Shown here: positions 1 to 3,943 of the stretch, in pieces
Layout: every line of letters begins with the position of its first letter
Position numbering within the stretch: the first letter of the stretch is position 1
Virus record (IMG/VR): IMGVR_UViG_3300045999_002528
Coordinates: 1 to 30,471 of that record
Strand: one strand, 5' to 3'
From: a virus
DNA: 30,471 nt
Translations under genes and position numbers: made by a program
The notes under the pieces: model-generated
Database searches by the model: none
Told to the model about the DNA's origin: nothing
The model's input: the letters and a program-made list of their open reading frames with translations, nothing else

Positions 1-42
1 CCAACACGATGGTGCTTCGTCACGAATGTTTCAGCTATTAAA

Positions 43-118
43 TGGTGCAACCTCTCTGGATCGAACAGAGTTCTTCCGCTCTTCAGGCGGACGTGAGCAC
101 CAGCTTCACCAAGGTTGC
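43..118 (-). tRNA. tRNA-Phe (GAA)
   Basis: A complete cloverleaf with encoded CCA. The 7-bp acceptor pairs 47-53 with 112-118, the T arm is CTCTG/CAGAG around TTCGATC, and the anticodon stem TCCGC/GCGGA closes the loop CTGAAGA, giving GAA for phenylalanine. It is the last complete tRNA of the array in the direction of transcription. Confidence 0.93.
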
Positions 119-127
119 ATTAACGGA

Positions 128-224
128 TTAGATGACGACTGGATACACCAGTCAGGTGTGGTAAGCCCTTCACTCCCCGACTTCAGGAGCCCACTGCCTA
201 GATCGATAGCGCTGTGTCATCTAA
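128..224 (-). ncRNA. Structured spacer RNA with 9-bp closing stem
   Basis: The spacer between tRNA-Ser and tRNA-Phe is closed by a perfect 9-bp stem (128-136 with 216-224). A 6-bp hairpin (137-142 with 148-153) abuts it directly, as a T arm abuts an acceptor stem. A further short hairpin (CTCC/GGAG) lies near 173-189. The hairpin loop lacks the TTCRA pattern and I find no 7-nt anticodon loop. It is a tRNA-like or decayed RNA rather than a working tRNA. Function unknown. Confidence 0.5.
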
Positions 225-227
225 ATA

Positions 228-315
228 TGGCGGAAGGAGTAGGATTCGAACCCACGGAACCGTTAAGTCCTTCGGTTTTCAAGACCGATGCGATAGACCA
301 CTCTGCCATCCTTCC
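228..315 (-). tRNA. tRNA-Ser (TGA)
   Basis: Class II cloverleaf with encoded CCA and discriminator G. The acceptor GGAAGGA/TCCTTCC pairs fully, the anticodon loop CTTGAAA gives TGA for serine, and a long variable arm follows, as expected for serine. The T loop TTCGAAT is canonical. Confidence 0.94.
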
Positions 316-317
316 AA

Positions 318-480
318 ATTCTGGGGCCGGTTACTGCCATCCGGCGATCTCCCTTTTCGTGGAGAAGGTTTACTGGGTTAGACGGTCGCTATGAGAGATA
401 CCACCCACTCTCCAGGCATATCCAGTCGTATCTAGCGACAACAATCGACTGGGGACGCAGCGGAACCCATCTCCGCTGAA
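318..480 (-). ncRNA. Structured RNA spacer with possible pseudoknot
   Basis: These 163 bases between tRNA-Asn and tRNA-Ser contain no credible gene but much pairing. Hairpins lie at 326-330/341-345, 348-352/361-365 and 458-464/472-478. Two 7-bp stems interlock: 422-428 with 446-452, and 385-391 with 433-439. One arm of each lies in the loop of the other, as in an H-type pseudoknot. No T-loop or anticodon loop is visible. T4 also carries stable non-tRNA RNAs in its tRNA cluster, but I cannot show homology. Confidence 0.5.
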
Positions 481-481
481 T

Positions 482-558
482 TGGCTCCCTTGATAGGACT
501 CGAACCTATAGCAACTTGATTAACAGTCAAGCGCCTGTACCAACCAGGCTCCAAGGGA
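482..558 (-). tRNA. tRNA-Asn (GTT)
   Basis: Complete cloverleaf with CCA and discriminator G. The acceptor TCCCTTG/CAAGGGA is perfect, the anticodon loop CTGTTAA gives GTT for asparagine, and the T loop is TTCGAGT. A GUN anticodon makes it a possible queuosine target. Confidence 0.95.
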
Positions 559-611
559 ATGATTTCGATGCGATTTCTTAAAGTGGTTACGCCCTCCACT
601 GTCATTATATA

Positions 612-685
612 TGGCGACCTCAGCGAGGCTCAAACTCGCTACACCTGTTAGACAGACAGGTATGATATCCATTCACCATGAGGCC
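612..685 (-). tRNA. tRNA-Asp (GTC)
   Basis: Complete cloverleaf with encoded CCA and discriminator G. The acceptor GGCCTCA/TGAGGTC pairs with one G-T wobble, the anticodon stem CCTGT/ACAGG closes the loop CTGTCTA (GTC, aspartate), and the T stem is GCGAG/CTCGC. A second queuosine-type GUN anticodon. Confidence 0.94.
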
Positions 686-708
686 ACTTGTTCATTATTT
701 CTTTTATA

Positions 709-1080
709 TCATTTAAGGATTTTTATGTCAACCGTGCAAACACCATGACATCCAATTTTTCTTGCAGCGCCTTTTGAAAGATCAAGAGTTCTACCTTTAG
801 TAAAGGGACCTCTATCATTGATTCTTACAATAACACTCTTACCTTTATAAGTAACAAGAACCTTTGTTCCAAACTTAAGAGTCTTGTGTGCTGCAGTCAT
901 TGCCCATTGATTGAAGCGCTCACCACTAGCAGTTTTTCTTCCATGAAAACTATTACCATACCAAGACGCTTTGACAGTTTGTGCTTGTACTGGTGATGTT
1001 ACAATACCTATGACAAGAAATAAAGTTGTTAGAGGTTTTGTAACATTAAATGGAGCGCCTGACAGGATTCGAACCTGCAT
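709..1080 (-). CDS. RlpA-like double-psi beta-barrel protein, secreted
   Basis: A small secreted member of the RlpA family (septal lytic transglycosylases that cleave naked glycan strands of peptidoglycan). The mature part is almost exactly one double-psi beta-barrel domain with the family blocks [32 protein letters not shown] and a GRTLDLS block. The His in TAAH and the Asp in NDRGPF, which match residues needed in studied RlpA enzymes, are present. No SPOR domain follows. A signal peptide is visible: basic start, hydrophobic stretch around [11 protein letters not shown], cleavage after VQA. I chose the ATG at 1080, which has GGAAG just upstream. The ATG at 1095 overlaps the previous stop and adds five residues. 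The first codons lie inside a tRNA 3' remnant. Possible roles are wall degradation at release or entry. Confidence 0.85.
   Translation of the reverse strand: MQVRILSGAPFNVTKPLTTLFLVIGIVTSPVQAQTVKASWYGNSFHGRKTASGERFNQWAMTAAHKTLKFGTKVLVTYKGKSVIVRINDRGPFTKGRTLDLSKGAARKIGCHGVCTVDIKILK
1051..1078 (-). pseudogene. 3' remnant of a tRNA gene (T arm and CCA end)
   Basis: A perfect T arm (GCAGG, TTCGAAT, CCTGT) followed by an acceptor-like segment and CCA. No matching 5' acceptor strand, D arm or anticodon arm exists upstream, where the small gene 1092-1298 sits instead. The remnant now encodes the first residues of the RlpA-like protein. It looks like the scar of an insertion or recombination in a tRNA gene. 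Confidence 0.65.
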
Positions 1081-1091
1081 TAATCTTCCGA

Positions 1092-1298
1092 TCATTTCCA
1101 GTTACCTTTCTCCTGGTTCGTAGCCAAGGGGGATACAGACGCATTAGTTCTTTGTTTCCAAAATTTGTTATAGAAGAATAGGTCAGCCATATCTGACGGA
1201 TAGTTTTTGAACTTCAAACGTTCTTGTGCAGGAATAGAATCGAACCACTCCCAGAACGCTTTTCTAAAATCATCTGTACCTATATCATCATACGACAT
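1092..1298 (-). CDS. Small hypothetical protein (68 aa)
   Basis: Unrecognised. It begins [11 protein letters not shown], is rich in aromatic residues (FWEWF; FFYNKFW) and has no signal peptide or membrane segment. I chose the ATG at 1298 because AAGG sits about 7 nt upstream; a longer reading frame runs back through tRNA-Cys and is not credible. Its TGA overlaps an ATG (ATGA) that opens the RlpA-like frame, so the two genes form a small cassette inserted between tRNA-Cys and tRNA-Asp. Confidence 0.6.
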   Translation of the reverse strand: MSYDDIGTDDFRKAFWEWFDSIPAQERLKFKNYPSDMADLFFYNKFWKQRTNASVSPLATNQEKGNWK

Positions 1299-1313
1299 TG
1301 ATCTACCTTTAGT

Positions 1314-1389
1314 TGGAGGAGACGGCCAGATTTGAACTGGCACCTCAAGGATTTGCAGTCCCGCACATTAACCGTTTTGCTACGTCTCC
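1314..1389 (-). tRNA. tRNA-Cys (GCA)
   Basis: Complete cloverleaf with CCA. The acceptor GGAGACG/CGTCTCC is perfect, the discriminator is T as cysteine tRNAs require, and the loop CTGCAAA gives GCA. The ribosome site of the gene at 1298 begins just after its 3' end. Confidence 0.94.
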
Positions 1390-1393
1390 GTAT

Positions 1394-1467
1394 TGGCTGC
1401 CCTTCGTGGATTCGAACCACAATTGCTGGAGTCAGAGGCCAGAGTCCTGCCGTTAGACGAAAGGGCA
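1394..1467 (-). tRNA. tRNA-Gln (CTG)
   Basis: Cloverleaf with CCA and discriminator G. The acceptor TGCCCTT/AAGGGCA begins with the U1-A72 pair typical of glutamine tRNAs. The anticodon loop CTCTGAC gives CTG, but its stem has a C-T mismatch at the loop-closing pair, so the identity is slightly less sure than for its neighbours. A separate tRNA-Gln (TTG) lies at 2202-2275. Confidence 0.8.
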
Positions 1468-1473
1468 ATAAAT

Positions 1474-1547
1474 TGGTACCCCATACCAGAATCAAACTGG
1501 CGTTCTCACCTTGAGAGGGTGGCGTCCTATCACTAGACGAATGGGGC
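1474..1547 (-). tRNA. tRNA-Glu (CTC)
   Basis: Cloverleaf with CCA. The acceptor GCCCCAT/ATGGGGT pairs with one wobble, and the loop CTCTCAA gives CTC for glutamate. The D arm (GTC TAGTGATAG GAC) is glutamate-like. The outermost anticodon-stem pair is a C-A mismatch. Confidence 0.85.
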
Positions 1548-1551
1548 ATAT

Positions 1552-1625
1552 TGGTCCCGAATGGTGGAATCGAACCACCGTATCATGTTCCACAGACATG
1601 CGTTCTACCATTGAACTAAAACGGG
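1552..1625 (-). tRNA. tRNA-His (GTG) with irregular acceptor
   Basis: The anticodon arm GCATGT/ACATG around CTGTGGA gives GTG for histidine, with a good T arm (GGTGG TTCGATT CCACC) and CCA. The acceptor CCCGTTT/ATTCGGG has two T-T oppositions, and the -1 and 73 positions are A and A instead of the bacterial G-1/C73 pair that histidyl-tRNA synthetase usually reads. It may be divergent, edited or partly decayed. It is the third queuosine-type tRNA. Confidence 0.82.
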
Positions 1626-1631
1626 TCGAAT

Positions 1632-1716
1632 TGGAGGACCAAGTGGGACTCGAACCCACGATGCATTTCTGCGACAGATTAAGAGTCTGCTGCCATAGCC
1701 ACTAGGCGACTGGTCC
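1632..1716 (-). tRNA. tRNA-Lys (CTT) with long variable arm
   Basis: The acceptor GGACCAG/TTGGTCC, the D arm and the T arm (GTGGG TTCGAGT CCCAC) are sound. The anticodon stem GCAGA/TCTGT closes CTCTTAA, giving CTT (lysine). The variable region has 14 nt and contains the hairpin GCA-GAAA-TGC, a class II trait expected only for Leu, Ser or Tyr. The discriminator is T. A shifted register would read TAA (Leu), but the stem would then be poor. Confidence 0.75.
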
Positions 1717-1721
1717 ATAAT

Positions 1722-1799
1722 TGGTCCCGTGTATGGGATTCAAACCCACGGTCTCCACGCTTGAAAGGCGGGTATGTTAGATCGCTACACCAACACGGG
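1722..1799 (-). tRNA. tRNA-Glu (TTC)
   Basis: Cloverleaf with CCA. The acceptor CCCGTGT/ACACGGG is perfect and the loop CTTTCAA gives TTC for glutamate. The anticodon stem has one C-T mismatch. The D arm starts GGTGTAG, as in many phage tRNA-Glu genes. Confidence 0.88.
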
Positions 1800-1806
1800 A
1801 TGTTAT

Positions 1807-1922
1807 CTTTCTTAAAGAATACACAGGCTGTAGTTGTTCACTACTAAGGAATTCCAGCCCTCTGGTATGTGCAGAATACCGTACTTGCCACCCTTCTGCA
1901 TCCTGTGTATTCTTTAAGAAAG
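1807..1922 (-). ncRNA. Cloverleaf RNA closed by a 21-bp stem
   Basis: A perfect 21-bp inverted repeat (1807-1827 with 1902-1922) encloses 74 nt that fold into three side-by-side hairpins: 1830-1833/1841-1844 with a 7-nt loop, 1854-1857/1862-1865, and 1870-1876/1894-1900 (7 bp). The result is a four-way junction like an overgrown tRNA, without a canonical T loop or CCA. It starts at the base after the CCA of tRNA-Lys (TTT) and would be co-transcribed with it from the promoter at 2007-2035. Function unknown; the long helix is also a plausible RNase III site. Confidence 0.75.
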
Positions 1923-1998
1923 TGGTGTGCTCGGTGGGACTCGAACCCACGATCCTCGGATTAAAAGTCCGTTGCATTGGCCGCTATGCTACGAGCGC
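1923..1998 (-). tRNA. tRNA-Lys (TTT)
   Basis: Cloverleaf with CCA. The loop CTTTTAA gives TTT for lysine, with good anticodon and T arms. The acceptor GCGCTCG/CGAGCAC has one C-A mismatch at the second pair. Its 5' end lies a few bases below the predicted start of transcription from the promoter at 2007-2035. Confidence 0.92.
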
Positions 1999-2006
1999 AT
2001 TCTTTT

Positions 2007-2035
2007 CTTATATTATATTCGCTTTTTATTGTCAA
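2007..2035 (-). promoter_or_regulatory. Sigma70-type promoter ahead of tRNA-Lys (TTT)
   Basis: On the minus strand TTGACA (2030-2035) and TATAAG (2007-2012) are separated by exactly 17 bases. The -35 box is preceded by GCGC-like GAATTCGC, and the CGCTTGACA context is shared with the promoters at 3851-3879 and 3944-3972. Transcription should start near 2000, at the 5' end of tRNA-Lys. Confidence 0.8.
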
Positions 2036-2110
2036 GCGAATTCTACAGGATCCTCTTTTTGCTATTTTCAATAAGAGCTTTTTAGTTGCTGAATGGATCC
2101 TAAAATCTAC

Positions 2111-2197
2111 GGGTTGTATTTGGGCACCATGCCCGTAACTTCCGAAGTCGGAAATATTGGAGTCGAACCAATTATAAGTTTTTGCTGTAGACAACCC
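2111..2197 (-). ncRNA. Structured RNA with T-arm-like hairpin
   Basis: A 7-bp closing stem (2111-2117 with 2191-2197) holds three hairpins. In RNA order they are ATTGG/CCAAT around the T-loop-like TTCGACT (2156-2172), TTCCG/CGGAA (2140-2153) and GGGC/GCCC (2122-2134). The T-arm-like hairpin comes first instead of last, like a permuted tRNA. No anticodon loop or CCA is visible. It sits directly after tRNA-Gln (TTG). Function unknown. Confidence 0.6.
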
Positions 2198-2201
2198 TAA
2201 A

Positions 2202-2275
2202 TGGCTGGGAGACAAGGATTCGAACCTTGATAGCAGGAGTCAAAGTCCTGCGTCCTACCGTTAGACGATCTCCCA
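2202..2275 (-). tRNA. tRNA-Gln (TTG)
   Basis: Complete cloverleaf with CCA and discriminator G. The acceptor TGGGAGA/TCTCCCA starts with U1-A72 as glutamine tRNAs do, the loop CTTTGAC gives TTG, and the anticodon stem GCAGGA/TCCTGC is perfect. Confidence 0.95.
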
Positions 2276-2281
2276 ATGAAA

Positions 2282-2356
2282 TGGTTGGCGCAGAAGGTAA
2301 CGATCCTTCCACCCCTGTCTTATCAGGACAGTGCTCTACCTCTGAGCTATGCGCCA
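2282..2356 (-). tRNA. tRNA-Ile (GAT)
   Basis: Complete cloverleaf with CCA. The acceptor TGGCGCA/TGCGCCA and the anticodon stem CTGTC/GACAG are perfect, and the loop CTGATAA gives GAT for isoleucine. The T loop is ATCGTTA instead of the usual TTCRANY, so the normal T54-A58 contact is altered. Confidence 0.9.
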
Positions 2357-2360
2357 GTGA

Positions 2361-2469
2361 ATTCTATACACCTTGCAGGTTTAGCCCTTTCCGGAACTGA
2401 GTCAGCAATCCTGCATTCATGGGCTTTCCCTCTTGTTGGGCCCATTAGGTCTCTCCAGCATGTCTAGAA
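2361..2469 (-). ncRNA. Structured spacer RNA between tRNA-Tyr and tRNA-Ile
   Basis: A 6-bp closing stem (2361-2366 with 2464-2469) encloses two clear hairpins with 6-bp stems: 2374-2379/2410-2415 and 2419-2424/2440-2445. The first contains the smaller elements CTGA-CT-CAG and a TTCCGGAA palindrome. There is no T loop or anticodon loop. It is the same kind of structured filler as at 318-480 and 128-224. Confidence 0.5.
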
Positions 2470-2481
2470 TACCGGATAATT

Positions 2482-2567
2482 TGGTGGGTGAGGTAGGATT
2501 CGAACCTACTAAGTACTAGACAGGGGATTTACAGTCCGCCGCAACTCGCCATCGTTGCCGCTCACCC
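2482..2567 (-). tRNA. tRNA-Tyr (GTA)
   Basis: Class II cloverleaf with CCA. The acceptor GGGTGAG/CTCACCC is perfect, the loop CTGTAAA gives GTA, and a long variable arm is present as bacterial tyrosine tRNAs require. It is the fourth queuosine-type (GUN) tRNA of the array. Confidence 0.95.
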
Positions 2568-2575
2568 AAACTGTA

Positions 2576-3214
2576 TTAAAATATATCTTTTACAAACTCA
2601 TCAATGTCTTCTATAACACTTATATCATAATCTGATGGCTCGTCTTTAATCAGAACCATTTGATTTATAGGTGTGCCTGCTTTGATGACTTCTACACTAT
2701 TCTTACAATGCCAGTATAACTGAACATTGAGAAAATTCTTTCCTCGCAGCAATCCTGTTGCTGCAGTAAACCTAACATCATCAGAATATGGTAGGGGCAT
2801 CATCAATAAACTATATCCTTTGGGTACATCAACACACCAAGGACTTTGTATCTTTAACATAGTTTTTAATGTGTCATCTTTCCAGTTTTTAAATATCTGA
2901 AGTTGTTCTTTAGTGTGATAACCCACATACCCGTTAGTATATTTTCCGCCACGCTTAAGCGTTTGGTTATTCGTTTTATATTCAAATGTTTCACCATCGC
3001 CATTTGTTTTGATGGTTATATCTTGGTAAGTTCTGTGTATCCAACCTTTGCCGAGCAAAGAAAAAATACCTGGACACTTTGTTGTTCTTACTTCGTCATT
3101 TGTTTCGTTATAGTATGTTTTTGCTTTTTCAACCCAATCAAACTTATAATCTTTTGCTAATATTATTGGCATATTCTTAGCAACATCAGGATCAAAGCAA
3201 TAAAATTTCAACAT
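2576..3214 (-). CDS. Hypothetical phage protein (212 aa)
   Basis: A soluble protein of unknown function. I set the start at the ATG at 3214, which has AAGGAG 7 nt upstream; the longer frame runs back through tRNA-Trp. It begins MLKFYCFDPDVAKN. The middle contains a KCPGIFSLLGKGW block and the C-terminal half has LLMMPLPY and a region ending YWHCKN followed by IKAGTPINQMV. The alternating hydrophobic strands suggest an all-beta fold. No membrane segment, signal peptide or catalytic signature is evident to me. It sits between tRNA-Trp and tRNA-Tyr and must be co-transcribed with the tRNAs. Confidence 0.8.
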   Translation of the reverse strand: MLKFYCFDPDVAKNMPIILAKDYKFDWVEKAKTYYNETNDEVRTTKCPGIFSLLGKGWIHRTYQDITIKTNGDGETFEYKTNNQTLKRGGKYTNGYVGYHTKEQLQIFKNWKDDTLKTMLKIQSPWCVDVPKGYSLLMMPLPYSDDVRFTAATGLLRGKNFLNVQLYWHCKNSVEVIKAGTPINQMVLIKDEPSDYDISVIEDIDEFVKDIF

Positions 3215-3230
3215 ATTATAACTCCTTAAT

Positions 3231-3304
3231 TGGCACCAGTGCAAGGATTCGAACCCTGACAAACGGTTTTGGAGACCGTTGTGCTACCGTTACACCACAC
3301 TGAT
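3231..3304 (-). tRNA. tRNA-Trp (CCA)
   Basis: Complete cloverleaf with CCA and discriminator G. The acceptor ATCAGTG/CACTGGT pairs with one wobble, the anticodon stem ACGGT/ACCGT closes CTCCAAA (CCA, tryptophan), and the T loop is TTCGAAT. The ribosome site of the gene at 3214 begins four bases beyond its CCA. Confidence 0.94.
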
Positions 3305-3305
3305 A

Positions 3306-3408
3306 TGGTCGTCCCCCGAGCGAATCGAACGCTCATCTTGGCATTTTGCTGCCTACTCCACCTCTCGGTGTCTCGGACTTCCTGTGCTACCATTACACTA
3401 GGAGGACA
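3306..3408 (-). tRNA. Aberrant tRNA-like gene without an anticodon loop
   Basis: The acceptor (GTCCTCC/GGGGGAC, extendable to 8 bp), the D arm (GTG TAATGGTA GCAC), the T arm (GAGCG TTCGATT CGCTC) and a CCA end are all tRNA-like. The central 49 nt do not form a 5-bp stem with a 7-nt loop. They form CACC-GAGA-GGTG, with a GNRA-type tetraloop, and GGCA-GCAAAA-TGCC. No anticodon can be assigned. It may be a decayed tRNA or a non-decoding tRNA-like RNA. Confidence 0.6.
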
Positions 3409-3414
3409 TAGAAT

Positions 3415-3491
3415 TGGTCGGAGTACTAGGATTCGAACCCAGGACCCTCTGCTCCCAAAGCAGATGCGCTACCAGACTGCGCTACACTCCG
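3415..3491 (-). tRNA. tRNA-Pro (TGG)
   Basis: Complete cloverleaf with CCA. The acceptor CGGAGTG/TACTCCG pairs with one wobble, the anticodon stem TCTGC/GCAGA closes TTTGGGA (TGG, proline), and the T arm is CTGGG TTCGAAT CCTAG. It lies between two tRNA-like genes that lack a readable anticodon. Confidence 0.94.
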
Positions 3492-3504
3492 TTTTAAATT
3501 ATCA

Positions 3505-3615
3505 CTTCAGATATGCACCAACGGATTCGAACCGTCGACCGGCCGCCAACAGAAGTCAGCAGGGCTGTGGCCAACACAAAGGCGGTAGCTACCTCGCCTA
3601 GGTGCATATCTGAAG
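3505..3615 (-). ncRNA. tRNA-like RNA closed by a 15-bp stem
   Basis: A perfect 15-bp inverted repeat (3505-3519 with 3601-3615) replaces a normal acceptor stem. Inside are a canonical T arm (GACGG TTCGAAT CCGTT), a D-like arm (GGCG/CGCC), the hairpin TGTG-TTGGC-CACA and the hairpin GCTGAC-TTCT-GTTGGC. No CCA is encoded. A strained register would read TGG (Pro), which already exists next door. I regard it as a tRNA-like RNA or an unusual tRNA precursor. Confidence 0.6.
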
Positions 3616-3680
3616 AGATAACTTTCGTTATTCTCTCCGGAACTTAACAATGTAAATCAGCAGCGCCTTTCGGCAAATAA
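3615..3680 (-). ncRNA. Leader segment with two GAAA-loop hairpins
   Basis: The RNA between the terminator at 3683-3710 and the first tRNA-like gene contains GCC-GAAA-GGC (around 3664-3673) and a longer hairpin with stem GAGA/TCTC plus TAAC/GTTA, one bulged A and a GAAA loop (3615-3635). I find no reading frame here. These may be processing or stability elements for the long tRNA transcript. Confidence 0.4.
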
Positions 3681-3682
3681 AA

Positions 3683-3710
3683 AACCCCGGAACATTTCTG
3701 GCCCGGGGTT
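3683..3710 (-). terminator. Rho-independent terminator
   Basis: On the minus strand an 8-bp stem AACCCCGG/CCGGGGTT (3703-3710 with 3683-3690) with a 12-nt loop is followed by TTTT and an AT-rich tail. It lies about 130 bases after the promoter at 3851-3879 and ahead of the whole tRNA array, so some read-through or antitermination is needed for the distal tRNAs. Confidence 0.85.
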
Positions 3711-3734
3711 CTTAGAAGATATGCGATTAGATCA

Positions 3735-3815
3735 TCACATACAAAGAACCCCTACATGGAAGTCGCATGGGCGATTCCATTCAATCTTTTGCGATAGTGC
3801 GTAGGGCTTATTCAC
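3735..3815 (-). CDS. Possible leader peptide (26 codons)
   Basis: A short frame starting at GTG (3815), with AAAGG about 10 nt upstream, reads MNKPYALSQKIEW and ends at a TGA shortly before the terminator at 3683. The same RNA folds strongly: CCCTAC/GTAGGG (3801-3806 with 3750-3755) encloses a hairpin TGGAA/TTCCA plus TCGC/GCGA (3757-3779). A leader peptide with attenuation is possible, but an untranslated small RNA fits equally well. No homolog is known to me. Confidence 0.3.
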   Translation of the reverse strand: MNKPYALSQKIEWNRPCDFHVGVLCM

Positions 3816-3850
3816 TTTTTACTAACCTTTATTTTCGTTTCGTATTTCTA

Positions 3851-3879
3851 TTTATAACGAATATTTAGAATATTGTCAA
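3851..3879 (-). promoter_or_regulatory. Sigma70-type promoter P2 of the tRNA region
   Basis: TTGACA (3874-3879) and TATAAA (3851-3856) with a 17-base spacer. The -35 box is full consensus. The -10 box is embedded in TATAAATA (3849-3856), the T4-type late promoter motif read by gp55, so the site could serve both early and late. Confidence 0.85.
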
Positions 3880-3943
3880 GCGAAATCAATTTATTTTTGT
3901 CTTCGCCGTGTTTTTCTTCTATCTACTCGTTCATCGTTTTTTG

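Noticed and set aside
1-10. Possible 5' end of a further tRNA at the left edge (like the start of tRNA-Glu at 1799).
   Set aside because: Only about ten bases are in the window, too few to identify a tRNA.
1280-2215. Several short frames in both strands across the tRNA array.
   Set aside because: They show residues typical of translated T arms (for example EPT or GSSPT) and end at tRNA borders. No ribosome sites support them.
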